This document shows, piece after piece, positions 37,587 to 46,070 of a stretch of DNA of 63,219 bases (position 1 is its first letter; each line of letters begins with the position of its first letter). Origin of the DNA: Clostridia bacterium (GTDB lineage: Bacteria > Bacillota > Peptococcia > DRI-13 > UBA5745); NCBI GenBank assembly GCA_018436095.1, contig JAHDMJ010000028.1, forward strand, positions 1 to 63,219. Direction: 5' to 3'. A program made the position numbers and the translations under genes. The notes below the pieces were generated by a model. It was not told the DNA's origin. It saw nothing but the letters and a program-made list of their open reading frames with translations, and did not search any database.

Positions 37587-38984
37587 TTATTTTGCCGGCA
37601 AAAGCCAGCGGTCGATATGGTCCTGAGGCACCAAAGCCTGACGAAGCTTGTCTGCTAAGGCTTGAGAAATCCCGTTCAGCCGCCGGTGCCTGCCGGATAC
37701 TTTGCCGTCTGCACCCAATCCGGTCTGACAAAATTGAAAGAGCTTCCGGCAAACAGGTTTTTTGGCGCCTTCATAGCCTACCAGCTCTGCCACCTCAGTG
37801 ATCACCCGGCTTCTGCCCATTTTTTGCTGAAAAAGAATTAAATCCACGGTATCCGCCAATTGAGCGGCAATAACCTCGTCATTGTAACCGTCTCCCGCCA
37901 GTTGCACGATACGCACCGCCGCATTGGCAGCGGAACTGGCATGGATGGTGAAATACGTAATATGCCCCGTATTCATACTCTCATGGGCCTGGCGGCAGGC
38001 CTGGGCGTCCCGAACCTCTCCAATCATCACTTTGACGGGCCGCATCCGTAAAGACACTTTAGTCAGCCGGGCAATATCGAATCGCTTTTCCTTGTTTTCA
38101 TGGTCTTTCGTCTGCAAGGCTACGATATTGTGGTAGTTTTGATAGTTGCTGCGCCGCCGCAGCATCATTTCCGGGCTGTCTTCAATGGTAATGATTCTGG
38201 TATCGGCGGGAAAATAAAAGGGTATGGCCATCAGAGTGGTGGTTTTTCCCGAATTGGTAGCCCCGGCAATAATACCGTTACACCAAGGCAGCACCTGAGT
38301 AAAAAACTCATCCATTTCTTCACTGATGCAACCGCCGGCCACTAATTGGGCTGATGTAATGGTTTCCTCAGCAAATTTTCGTATGGAAGCGCAAGTGCCT
38401 TCCGTGGCAATTCCTCCTCTGCCGGAGCCTAAAACGGCACAGATTCTGAACTTCTCAAAGAGACTGTCAATATGAGGCTCATTAGCCGTCAGCGCCTTGC
38501 CGTCAGCCATCAGCATTTTATTGATGATCACCTCTAAATGGGCTTCATCTTTAAATCCCATCTCCGGATGGTATTCCTCCACCCCCTCCTTTTCCAAATA
38601 AACATCTTTATAGTTGTTAATATCAATATTGGTCACTGCCGGATCATCCAGAGCTTTTTGGATAGGACCATAGTATAAAATCTCTTCCTGCAGCCGGATA
38701 TATAGCTGCTTCTGCTCCATCCCCGGGGCAGTTAAGCCCGTTTGGGCCAGATAATGCAGAATCTGCTTTTTCATCATTTCCCTGGTTTTAGGATCAATGA
38801 CTGCGGTAGCCAGGCCTGCACTGTGGTTTTCCCGCAGATAATCTCTCACTTGCCTTACTGCTGCCGAAAGATCAATAGCCCTGCCCTGGTCTTGGCTTTG
38901 CCCTTCTCCTTGGCCATATAGCTGCCCCGCTTCCGCCTCACCCGCAGCATAGATATATTCCAAAGGATCAAAAAAATTTTTCAT
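37587..38984 (-). CDS. TadA/CpaF-type secretion ATPase
   Basis: This 465-residue type II/IV secretion ATPase powers pilus assembly. Walker A is GATNSGKTTT (241-250) and the Asp-box region is IITIEDSPEM. Walker B is KVMIGEVRDAQACRQAHESM and the His box is TGHITYFTIHA. An N-terminal domain of about 100 residues precedes the core. It lies 9 bp after the MinD-like gene. The chain identifies the region as a Tad/Flp locus. Confidence 0.92.
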   Translation of the reverse strand: MKNFFDPLEYIYAAGEAEAGQLYGQGEGQSQDQGRAIDLSAAVRQVRDYLRENHSAGLATAVIDPKTREMMKKQILHYLAQTGLTAPGMEQKQLYIRLQEEILYYGPIQKALDDPAVTNIDINNYKDVYLEKEGVEEYHPEMGFKDEAHLEVIINKMLMADGKALTANEPHIDSLFEKFRICAVLGSGRGGIATEGTCASIRKFAEETITSAQLVAGGCISEEMDEFFTQVLPWCNGIIAGATNSGKTTTLMAIPFYFPADTRIITIEDSPEMMLRRRSNYQNYHNIVALQTKDHENKEKRFDIARLTKVSLRMRPVKVMIGEVRDAQACRQAHESMNTGHITYFTIHASSAANAAVRIVQLAGDGYNDEVIAAQLADTVDLILFQQKMGRSRVITEVAELVGYEGAKKPVCRKLFQFCQTGLGADGKVSGRHRRLNGISQALADKLRQALVPQDHIDRWLLPAK

Positions 38985-38993
38985 GACCGGCCC

Positions 38994-39911
38994 CTACAAA
39001 TAAACCAATCCCGCTTCTCCCCCATCATCGTTCTTTACTTGGGCCGGCCAATAATCCTGCCTTAGCTCCCAGGAGCTTGCCTCTTCATTAAGCAAAGCTC
39101 CCCAGGGAACTTCCCGCTCAAAATTAAAGAAGTGTTGGCCGGCTGAATCCGAATTTTCTGTCACTGCTTCTTTGTTGCTTAGGCCTCCGTCATCCTCTTC
39201 ACTCTGGATTTCTTCGTCATCAAAATTAAATGCCTGCTCTAAAGTCATTTTGATTTTACGGCTATCCCAAGAGGTCACTTTAATACCTTTTAAGCTTTCA
39301 TTTTCTTTGCCTTTGGCGTATACGATCCTTTCGATGGCTTTGATATCTCCTACCGCTGCCAAAATAAATTTTTCGGGACTATGCTTATATACCTGAATCA
39401 AACGGCGGATAGAGGCTAAGGCATAGGCGGCTTCCGTAGGTTTGGCCAAAGGAATTACCACTTGATCCGCCGCTTTCAGGGAGAAAAAGGTCATGGGGTT
39501 GACTAGTTGGCCCTGACAGTCCAGAATCAGGTGCCGGCAGCCTCTGGCCCAGGCCAGCTCCTGGAGAGCCGTAACAAAATCCATCAATGCGCTGAAGCTT
39601 ACTCTGGTTACAACGGGGCAATCCGGGGTGGCAAATACACTGGCAGGCAAAAGGGCAAGCTTTTGGTTCACTTGATGAACCATATCCCAGGTCAGGCAGT
39701 TTTTTTGGTCAAAGCGCATAAGAGCAGACTCTGTATTGCGGCTGCGGTCCATAATACCGGAGACAAAACCTAAGCGGGGAATGCCCAGGCAGGGCAGCTC
39801 GGCAAGCAAAGCCTTTCTCTGCTCCGCCAGCAATTCCGCCGTACCGAAAGACAACTCCGCGGCATCCACCCCTGTACAGGACCAAAAAACGGTTGTGTTT
39901 TTTCTCATCAT
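38994..39911 (-). CDS. MinD/CpaE-like protein with degenerate P-loop
   Basis: I read this 305-residue protein as a distant ParA/MinD relative, the place normally held by CpaE/TadZ. The N-terminal strand FWSCTGVDAAELSFGTAELL occupies the P-loop position but lacks the GKT lysine pattern. CRHLILDCQGQLVNPMTFFS resembles the Walker B strand, followed by DQVVIPLAKPTEAAYAL. The C-terminal 70 residues are acidic and appear disordered. AGGAGG precedes two ATGs. It is probably a pilus-localising protein without ATPase activity. Confidence 0.6.
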   Translation of the reverse strand: MMRKNTTVFWSCTGVDAAELSFGTAELLAEQRKALLAELPCLGIPRLGFVSGIMDRSRNTESALMRFDQKNCLTWDMVHQVNQKLALLPASVFATPDCPVVTRVSFSALMDFVTALQELAWARGCRHLILDCQGQLVNPMTFFSLKAADQVVIPLAKPTEAAYALASIRRLIQVYKHSPEKFILAAVGDIKAIERIVYAKGKENESLKGIKVTSWDSRKIKMTLEQAFNFDDEEIQSEEDDGGLSNKEAVTENSDSAGQHFFNFEREVPWGALLNEEASSWELRQDYWPAQVKNDDGGEAGLVYL

Positions 39912-39950
39912 AAAATCTCCTCCTAATCTTTGGTTTTTTATCGCTGAACT

Positions 39951-41729
39951 TCACTGTATGCTTTGCCATTGTATGTTCTGCCATAAATCGGATAAGCACT
40001 GACAGCTTTCCCCCGAGATCCCCTCATATTTGCCGCTTAAAGCAGTCAGGCTGATGAAATCCTTTTTAATTACCGGGGGTATGATGACATATTGCTCTAA
40101 GGCCAAATTTTTCATTTGTTTATTAATCCTCTCTCCTCCCCAGCTGCCGTCAAAAACCGGCAAGCAGCGGCTTTGCCACTTTCCTTGCAAATAAGGGGCC
40201 TCATTGAAGGAAGGAGTCCAGGGAGAAAAAGCAATGATTTTCCTGCGGCAAACAAGGCTATCTTTCCAACAAAGAGAAGCCCTATCTCCAAAGCCTAAAT
40301 AAAAAACGTAAGTGTATTGCTCTTCCATGATAGCCCAATGAACGAGAGAGGCGAAAAATCCGTCCCAAAAAGGGTAGAGTTTCTTTTCTATCTGGCCTTG
40401 GGGCAAAATATCCAAAAGGGCATAATCAGGGTGGCGGCTGCGAAAGCAATAGTTTTGCCATGGCCCCCTAACCCCTGAAGCAAAATCCTGCAATGCTTCT
40501 CTTAAACTTTTTTCCGGCTGGTACAGGCCTAAAGCCTTCTCCAACCGGGAATCGCCGCCCGGCAACTCCACAAGCAAAGTTTTGCTGCCGCTGCCGGCTA
40601 AATGAGCAGCCATCAAAAAAGCTAAGGCGTAAGTCAACAGGCAGTCCTCCTCGGAAAAGAAAAGGGCAGTAGAGCCGGTCCGAGGCACTTCCGGTGCTTG
40701 CTGTTTTTTGCTTTTAATCGGCAGCTTGAAGTTTTTATAAGTCAGCCATTGCTTTGGGAATGTTGCTTTTAGCAAGGGTTCCGGAGTTAATGCTACAGTA
40801 GCCGCCGCCGGGGGCGGGGGCTCAACCGGAGCCGGGGCTGGGGCCGGGGCTGGGGCTGGGGCTGGGGCTGGGGCCGGGGCTGGGGCTGGGGCCGAAATCA
40901 GGACCGGTATCGGTGGTGGAGGCGGAAATGGACCAGCCGCTAAAGAAGAAAGCTCTGCCGCCAGAACTGGCACTGAATCTGACATCGAGGCTGATGCTGG
41001 GGCTGGTACTGAATCTGGAGCCCGTGCCGACATCGGTGCTGGGCCTGGAAAACTTGCCGGGCCTGGCATTGAAGCAGGTGCCGGTACCGCAACTGCAATT
41101 GGAGCCGGTTTCTTCCATAAACTCAGCTTTTCCTTTCTCGTAATCTCTATCCTATTTTCCACCCAGGCTTTCAACAGCCGGGAACCATCCCTCAGCTTGA
41201 TCTGCCAAAGCCGCCGCCCCTCCTCCGGCTCCGGAATGGCGGGAGGCGGTAAAGTGTCCAAATAAGCTTCTAACTGGCGGAAGCTCCGCTTCGTGGACAA
41301 TACTTCCTCAAAAAGCCGGCTATCCATCCCGGACAAAAACCAGAAATCGTAAAAGCCCTGGCTCATTAAGTCGATCAGAAGATTTTGGCCCGTACTTTTT
41401 TCCTCAGGCATTAAAAGCTTTATCCCGGCATCTCCTGCCACAGACCGCACTTTGATTAAGGATTGCAGCAGAAGCGCTTCCGGCTCTCTCTGCAGCAGCG
41501 ATACATTGCGGTAATAATTGAGGCCGTTGACAACCAATATACGTTGGCTGGTATTCTGAACGGAAGATTCTTCTGGCTTACGCTTAGAATAATGCGCAAT
41601 AGCCTCCTGAAAATCTCGGAAAATACCGGCGGCTGTATACTGGCCCGGCAATAAGGAAAGGAGAGGAGAATCACTGGAGAAAAAAATAAAGTCCACCGGT
41701 ATTATCCGTTTTACAAGATCGGGTATCAC
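39951..41729 (-). CDS. CpaE-like fusion with Pro-Ala hinge
   Basis: This is the first large gene of the Tad operon (592 residues). An N-terminal alpha/beta domain (FIFFSSDSPLLSLLPGQYTA, RILVVNGLNYYRN, FYDFWFLSGMD) is joined by a long Pro/Ala-rich linker (about residues 215-315). The C-terminal MinD-like domain has FFSEEDCLLTYALAFLMAAH in the P-loop place, then TLLVELPGGDSRLEKALGL. The ATP-binding lysine is absent. It starts with GTG, overlapping the stop of a 23-codon upstream ORF (GTGA). Confidence 0.6.
   Translation of the reverse strand: MIPDLVKRIIPVDFIFFSSDSPLLSLLPGQYTAAGIFRDFQEAIAHYSKRKPEESSVQNTSQRILVVNGLNYYRNVSLLQREPEALLLQSLIKVRSVAGDAGIKLLMPEEKSTGQNLLIDLMSQGFYDFWFLSGMDSRLFEEVLSTKRSFRQLEAYLDTLPPPAIPEPEEGRRLWQIKLRDGSRLLKAWVENRIEITRKEKLSLWKKPAPIAVAVPAPASMPGPASFPGPAPMSARAPDSVPAPASASMSDSVPVLAAELSSLAAGPFPPPPPIPVLISAPAPAPAPAPAPAPAPAPAPAPVEPPPPAAATVALTPEPLLKATFPKQWLTYKNFKLPIKSKKQQAPEVPRTGSTALFFSEEDCLLTYALAFLMAAHLAGSGSKTLLVELPGGDSRLEKALGLYQPEKSLREALQDFASGVRGPWQNYCFRSRHPDYALLDILPQGQIEKKLYPFWDGFFASLVHWAIMEEQYTYVFYLGFGDRASLCWKDSLVCRRKIIAFSPWTPSFNEAPYLQGKWQSRCLPVFDGSWGGERINKQMKNLALEQYVIIPPVIKKDFISLTALSGKYEGISGESCQCLSDLWQNIQWQSIQ
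40831..40893 (+). repeat. GGGGCT/GGGGCC hexanucleotide tract
   Basis: Ten consecutive GGGG runs are separated by CT or CC on the plus strand, which is the template strand of the CpaE-like gene. They encode part of the Pro-Ala hinge. The spacing fits an intramolecular G-quadruplex. Confidence 0.9.
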
Positions 41730-41797
41730 TGCTGCATGATGCTCACCACTTTCTTCAGATCTGACATGGTCAGTATCTGCACCAATATTGTTCTCAT
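41726..41797 (-). CDS. 23-codon leader ORF before the Tad operon
   Basis: An ATG at 41797 opens 23 codons (peptide contains ILVQILTMSDLKKVVSIMQQ). They end in a TGA that overlaps the GTG start of the CpaE-like gene as GTGA. GAAGGTGAT lies about 13 bases before the ATG. The overlap suggests translational coupling; it could also be a frameshifted remnant of a longer N-terminus. Confidence 0.4.
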   Translation of the reverse strand: MRTILVQILTMSDLKKVVSIMQQ

Positions 41798-41846
41798 GGC
41801 AAATGATAAGATCACCTTCTTACGATATCTTTATCCTTTTTTTACC

Positions 41847-41874
41847 ATTTTATCATAAAATTGTATTTCGTCAA
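41847..41874 (-). promoter_or_regulatory. Promoter of the Tad operon
   Basis: On the minus strand TTGACG (41874-41869) and TAAAAT (41852-41847) are spaced by 16 bp within AT-rich DNA. They lie 50 bp before the leader ORF and about 118 bp before the CpaE-like start. Confidence 0.6.
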
Positions 41875-42735
41875 CTACTAAATTAGATTTTTCTCATTTA
41901 AATTGAAATATAGCCAAATTTAAGCCATAAAACCTTAATTCTTGCGGTTTTGTATTATATCTATATAGCTATTGCTCGGCCGCCGGCCCTGGTATGACCG
42001 TCATGGCCCCTGCTATGCCCTGTCCCGTAGGGATTATTGCTCAAAACCGTAAGTTTGTAGTTTCGCCCTGCCATTTTTACGCAAAACACTCGGACACTTT
42101 AAACGAAGGTACTGAAAGGGGTACAAGCTGACCGTCATAAAGCTGAAATGTACAAAATTTGAGGTTTTGTGGCTGTTGTTCCTTTGGAATAGCAGATTTA
42201 ACCTATGCCTAACACTAAATATAGGGAGAAATTAGTGTTCAGTAGCGTAAAACTTGAAATTTTCAGCAGTTAGCTAAGGCAAATACACATAAAACCTCAT
42301 TTTTTGTACACTCGACTGGATGGGAAGCGATTTTTTTACACACTGTGACCGCGGCTTCCGGCACTCGCGACTTTTGTCATTGCACGGCTCACGCAACACC
42401 ACTCCATTACCCCGCACCGTCCTGCTGTTCATCCTGAATTCCCGCAAAATTAAACCATACAAGAATTGAGCACTGTGATGAATCAGGCTTTTTAAGAGTG
42501 ATGCTTTATCAGCGTATAGGCTAAATACCCTATACGGCAATGATTCCCGGCAAAGTTCTCGTTCGCCAAGAGGGTGGGCTGTCCTATTCTATTTTTTGCT
42601 TTGTAGCTAATCCCGCCGGGAGCCTAAGCAGATTTTTCGGATCATAAATATCGTTAGATTGGCCGTTCCCCCCCACAGGCGGGGGGGGGTGATTAGCTTG
42701 TTGAGGGCCAATTCGGGGGTGCAATTTTGCAACCA

Positions 42736-42775
42736 TAAAAAAACAGGATCGTGAGGTTTAAGCCTCAGATCCTGT
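42736..42775 (-). terminator. Intrinsic terminator downstream of nfo
   Basis: ACAGGATC/GATCCTGT (42743-42750 with 42768-42775), extended by inner TGAGG/CCTCA pairs, is followed on the minus strand by a T7 run. Confidence 0.8.
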
Positions 42776-42903
42776 GTAGCAGTAGATCATTGCCGCAAAC
42801 TATAATGTTGTATTTCAAAGGCGAATTACCATTCTTTGCCGCAAATTAGCGCTCTTAATCTTGAAATTCTCCTATTTTTCGAGGTTCCGGACGGGACTTG
42901 CCG

Positions 42904-42977
42904 CCCTTTAGCAAAGCCTTGTCCTCTGGCAAAGCCTTATCCCTTTGGCAAAGCCTTGTCCTCTGGCAAAGCCCTAT
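42904..42977. repeat. 37-bp tandem repeat across the nfo stop codon
   Basis: Two 37-bp units (42904-42940, 42941-42977) each consist of two related 18/19-bp halves (GGCAAAGCCTT core). The nfo stop (42974-42976) lies in the last unit. A looser relative of the unit occurs in the final nfo codons (about 43000-43045). Confidence 0.85.
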
Positions 42978-43834
42978 CCTTGACTGGGCCGCTGCTCTGC
43001 CTCCGGCAAAGCCATGTCCCTTAGCAAAGCAATTTCTCTGGCATAGCCATCAAGATCGTTTGGCGTCTCCAGATAAAAGGGCAAATCCCTTAACGACGGA
43101 TGGTTGACGATTTTCCTGAAAGCCTCCAACCCTATGCAGCCTTCGCCGATTTTGCTATGGCGGTCCTTATGGCTGCCTAAAGGATTCATGCTGTCATTCA
43201 AATGGATGGCTTTCAGCCGCCACATTCCCACAACATCGTCAAATTCCTGCAGCACCTCTTCAAGCCGGGCAGCCACATCATAGCCGCCGTCAAAAACATG
43301 GCAGGTATCGAGACAAATACCCAGCTTTTCTTTCAGCTCCACAGCGTCAATGATCTGCCGCAGCTCTTCAAAGGTCTTGCCTATCTCATTGCCTTTGCCG
43401 GACATGGTTTCCAAAAGAACCATAGTCTTTTGCTCAGGCTTCAGCACCTGATTCAGCATATGGGCTACGGTGCGGACGCCTTTTTCCGGCCCCTTGCCGC
43501 CGTGGCTGCCGGGATGAAAATTATACATAACGCCGGGAATATGCTCCAGGCGGCTAATATCCTCAAGCATTGTTTCTCTGGTGAAGTTTTGTATACGCTC
43601 TTCATCGGAACCGGCGTTCAGCGTATAAGGAGCATGAGCAAGAATTTTCTCAATGCCCGCCTCTTGGGCAAAAGCCAGGTAATTTTCTATATCCGCCATA
43701 TCCAGAGCTTTAACATTGCCGCCCCGGGGATTTCTTGTAAAGAACTGAAAGGTATTGGCGCCGATGGACCGGGCTTGCTTGCCCATAGCCAGATAACCTT
43801 TTGATGAAGATAGGTGGCATCCGATTCTCAACAT
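42974..43834 (-). CDS. nfo: Endonuclease IV (AP endonuclease)
   Basis: The roughly 286-residue TIM-barrel nuclease cuts 5' to abasic sites. Zinc-site motifs are clear: GCHLSSSKGY at the N-terminus, HAPYTLNAGS, NFHPGSHGGKG, LLETMSGKGNEIG, GICLDTCHVFDGGYD and HLNDSMNPLGSHKDRH. ATG 43834 (MLRIG) is chosen because AAGGA precedes it; ATG 43852 has no site. Its C-terminus ends in 18-bp-type repeats. It lies 18 bp after the XRE-cupin gene and may be co-transcribed. Confidence 0.94.
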   Translation of the reverse strand: MLRIGCHLSSSKGYLAMGKQARSIGANTFQFFTRNPRGGNVKALDMADIENYLAFAQEAGIEKILAHAPYTLNAGSDEERIQNFTRETMLEDISRLEHIPGVMYNFHPGSHGGKGPEKGVRTVAHMLNQVLKPEQKTMVLLETMSGKGNEIGKTFEELRQIIDAVELKEKLGICLDTCHVFDGGYDVAARLEEVLQEFDDVVGMWRLKAIHLNDSMNPLGSHKDRHSKIGEGCIGLEAFRKIVNHPSLRDLPFYLETPNDLDGYAREIALLRDMALPEAEQRPSQG

Positions 43835-43852
43835 GTTTTTTTCCTTAATCAA

Positions 43853-44407
43853 TCAAAAATTTGGCGGGGTAACGGCAAAGACCAGCCTGGTATCCTCATC
43901 GCTATTATTATACCAGCGATGATAGGCAAGACCCGGAATCCTTACGCTATCCCCTTCGTGCAAAACATATTCCACATTTTCCATCTGCAAAACAATGCTG
44001 CCTTTCAGCACGAGAGCCACCTCTTCGCCCTCGTGGTTCATTAGCTGATGGGAGTTTTCCGTGTGGGGCTGCAGCCGCATTTCAAAAAACTCAATATTTC
44101 CCGAGGCATCCGGCGTTAGCAGCTCAAGGTATGGCTTTCTTTTGTCCCGGGAGCCAATCTGCTTACGCTCATTCTTGCGTACAACAATATCTTTTTCTGC
44201 GCCTTCGGTCATAAATAAATAATATAAAGGCACTTGCAATTCCTTGGAAATCAGCTTCAGCGTCGATAATGAAGGATTGGCATTATTTCGTTCGATCTGA
44301 CTTAGCATGGAAGGTGTTATTTGAATGCGCTGAGCCAATTCTTTTTGGCTCATCTTATTTTTTTCCCGAAAAAGCACAATACGTTCACCCAGATTTATCT
44401 CGTCCAT
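43853..44407 (-). CDS. XRE-family regulator with C-terminal cupin
   Basis: The 184-residue protein has an XRE HTH at about residues 6-60 (MSQKELAQRIQITPSMLSQI). A small-molecule-binding cupin spans about residues 105-180 (HTENSHQLMNHEGEEVALVL, HEGDSVRIPGLAYHRW). Such proteins often control amino-acid or amine catabolism. It is divergent from the GntP permease gene, and the 280-bp gap is AT-rich with repeated TTTAAT motifs, so I infer it controls that transporter. It has an excellent GGAGGAG site. Confidence 0.9.
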   Translation of the reverse strand: MDEINLGERIVLFREKNKMSQKELAQRIQITPSMLSQIERNNANPSLSTLKLISKELQVPLYYLFMTEGAEKDIVVRKNERKQIGSRDKRKPYLELLTPDASGNIEFFEMRLQPHTENSHQLMNHEGEEVALVLKGSIVLQMENVEYVLHEGDSVRIPGLAYHRWYNNSDEDTRLVFAVTPPNF

Positions 44408-44535
44408 TAGCCAACTCCTCCAGCCGATAGCCGGTTTTCGGTTTTTATTTATTATACACTGTTTTCAAAAAAACGTAAATCGAGATTACTGCCCAAAAAT
44501 ATTTAATCAGATTTAATAATAATCGATTAATGCAA

Positions 44536-44564
44536 TTGACATTTAATAATCTTTGTAATAAAAT
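44536..44564 (+). promoter_or_regulatory. Sigma-A promoter of the GntP permease unit
   Basis: A perfect TTGACA (44536-44541) and TAAAAT (44559-44564) are spaced by 17 bp. Repeated TTTAATAAT and ATTAAATTAA elements flank it and are candidate XRE sites. The mRNA leader would be about 115 nt. Confidence 0.75.
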
Positions 44565-44687
44565 TAATTTAATTCGATATAATTAAAATATATTAAATTA
44601 AAATGTTGGGAGCTGACCTGTCAATCGAGGGAGGTGATAGCCACAACCGCAGGAAAAAGTCTTTAATAAATGGAAGGAGAATGATTA

Positions 44688-46037
44688 ATGAATACTTCGC
44701 TAATTATTATTTCTCTGGCCTTATCTATTGGACTTCTGGTTTTTCTCACGGTTAAAATTAAGCTGCACCCTTTCTTCGCTTTAACGATTTGCGCCTTTGT
44801 TTATGGTATAATAACTGGACTATCGGTTCCGGAAATCGTGACGGCTTTTTCGGCGGGTATGGGCGGCACCATTGCCGGTATCGGCGTGGTCATCGCTATC
44901 GGTACCGTCATGGGCAGCCTTTTGGAAAAAAGCGGCGCCGCTGAGACCATGGCCCGGACTATTCTTAAAATAACCGGTCCCAAGCATGCTGCTTTAGGCT
45001 TAGCTGCTACCGGTTATTTTGTATCCATTCCCGTATTTTGCGATTCAGCCTTTGTTTTGCTTTCGCCCCTGGCCCGGCGGCTTAGCCGGGACACCAAGAC
45101 AAGCATGACCACTATGGCCATTGCTTTAGGCATGGGCCTCCACGCCACCCACATGCTGGTGCCCCCTACCCCCGGCCCCCTGGCTGTAACCGGAATTCTG
45201 GGCGCGGATCTGGGTCTCGTCATTTTGCTGGGCATGCTGGTCTCTATTCCCGTCACCTTGGTGGGCTATTATCTGGGCATAGTTTTCGGCCGCAAATATT
45301 ATTATCTGCCCGAAGATATTGAGGAAGCAGTTGTGGAAGACAGCCGTCTGCCGGGAGCTGTTCAGTCCTTCCTGCCCATTCTGCTGCCCATCTTCCTTAT
45401 GCTTTTACACACTATTGCCTCCTTGGATTCGGCGCCTTTTGGCAATGATAATTTCATCACCGCACTGCTTTCCGCTGTTGGCCAGCCTGTTACCGCTTTG
45501 CTGATCGGCCTGGCCTGCGCCTTCTTTACCTATAAGAACTTATACCCGGAGGACAAAAAGGTCTGGACCTTTGACGGTGAATTTGGCGAATCTTTGAAGA
45601 CAGCGGGGCAGATCGTGCTTATTGTAGGAGCCGGTGGCGCTTTTGCCACCGTATTAAAAACCAGTCACCTGGAAACTATTGTACAGACTTATTTCTCCAG
45701 CATCACTTTAGGAATCCTGGTGCCCTTCATCATCGGCGCCATTTTCCGCACTTGCATCGGTTCCGGTACGGTGGGCATGATTACCGCCGCTTCCATGCTG
45801 CTGCCTTTGTTGGACGTGCTGGGCTTTACTACGCCTATCGGCCTGGTTATCGCCATGCTGGCCTGCGCTGCCGGCGGCTTCATGGTCTTTCACGGCAACG
45901 ATGACTTTTTCTGGGTTATTACCTCTACTTCAGAAATGAAACCGGAAATCGCTTACAAAACCTTACCCATTATCAGCGTTGCTCAGGCTCTGACCGCTTT
46001 AGTCATGGTATTTATATTACAATTCATTTTCATTTAA
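44688..46037 (+). CDS. GntP-family carboxylate/hydroxy-acid permease
   Basis: This 449-residue protein with about 12-14 membrane segments belongs to the gluconate:H+ symporter family. VPPTPGPLAVTGILGADLGL and RTCIGSGTVGMITAASMLLP are characteristic stretches. The family includes gluconate and D-serine (DsdX) importers. Because the next gene is a D-threonine-aldolase/D-serine-dehydratase-like enzyme 33 bp downstream, I infer a D-hydroxy amino acid as substrate. GGAAGGAG precedes the ATG. Confidence 0.88.
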   Translation: MNTSLIIISLALSIGLLVFLTVKIKLHPFFALTICAFVYGIITGLSVPEIVTAFSAGMGGTIAGIGVVIAIGTVMGSLLEKSGAAETMARTILKITGPKHAALGLAATGYFVSIPVFCDSAFVLLSPLARRLSRDTKTSMTTMAIALGMGLHATHMLVPPTPGPLAVTGILGADLGLVILLGMLVSIPVTLVGYYLGIVFGRKYYYLPEDIEEAVVEDSRLPGAVQSFLPILLPIFLMLLHTIASLDSAPFGNDNFITALLSAVGQPVTALLIGLACAFFTYKNLYPEDKKVWTFDGEFGESLKTAGQIVLIVGAGGAFATVLKTSHLETIVQTYFSSITLGILVPFIIGAIFRTCIGSGTVGMITAASMLLPLLDVLGFTTPIGLVIAMLACAAGGFMVFHGNDDFFWVITSTSEMKPEIAYKTLPIISVAQALTALVMVFILQFIFI

Positions 46038-46070
46038 TTAACTCATATTGCACCGAAAGGACTGATCAAC

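Larger units (their letters stand above)
41730..42973. other. 1.2-kb gene-free region between the Tad operon and nfo
   Basis: Apart from the leader ORF and promoter (41726-41874) no gene is supported. It holds motif copies at 42037-42060, 42148-42170, 42246-42268 and 42288-42310, and the inverted TGTATGG-type segment at 42428-42465. It also has a C7/G10 stem near 42667-42689, the nfo terminator (42736-42775) and 37-bp repeats running into nfo (42904-42977). Confidence 0.7.

Noticed and set aside
42836-43107. Plus-strand frames with repeated KPCPLAKP peptides
   Set aside because: They are produced by the tandem repeats at the nfo 3' end, with no ribosome site.
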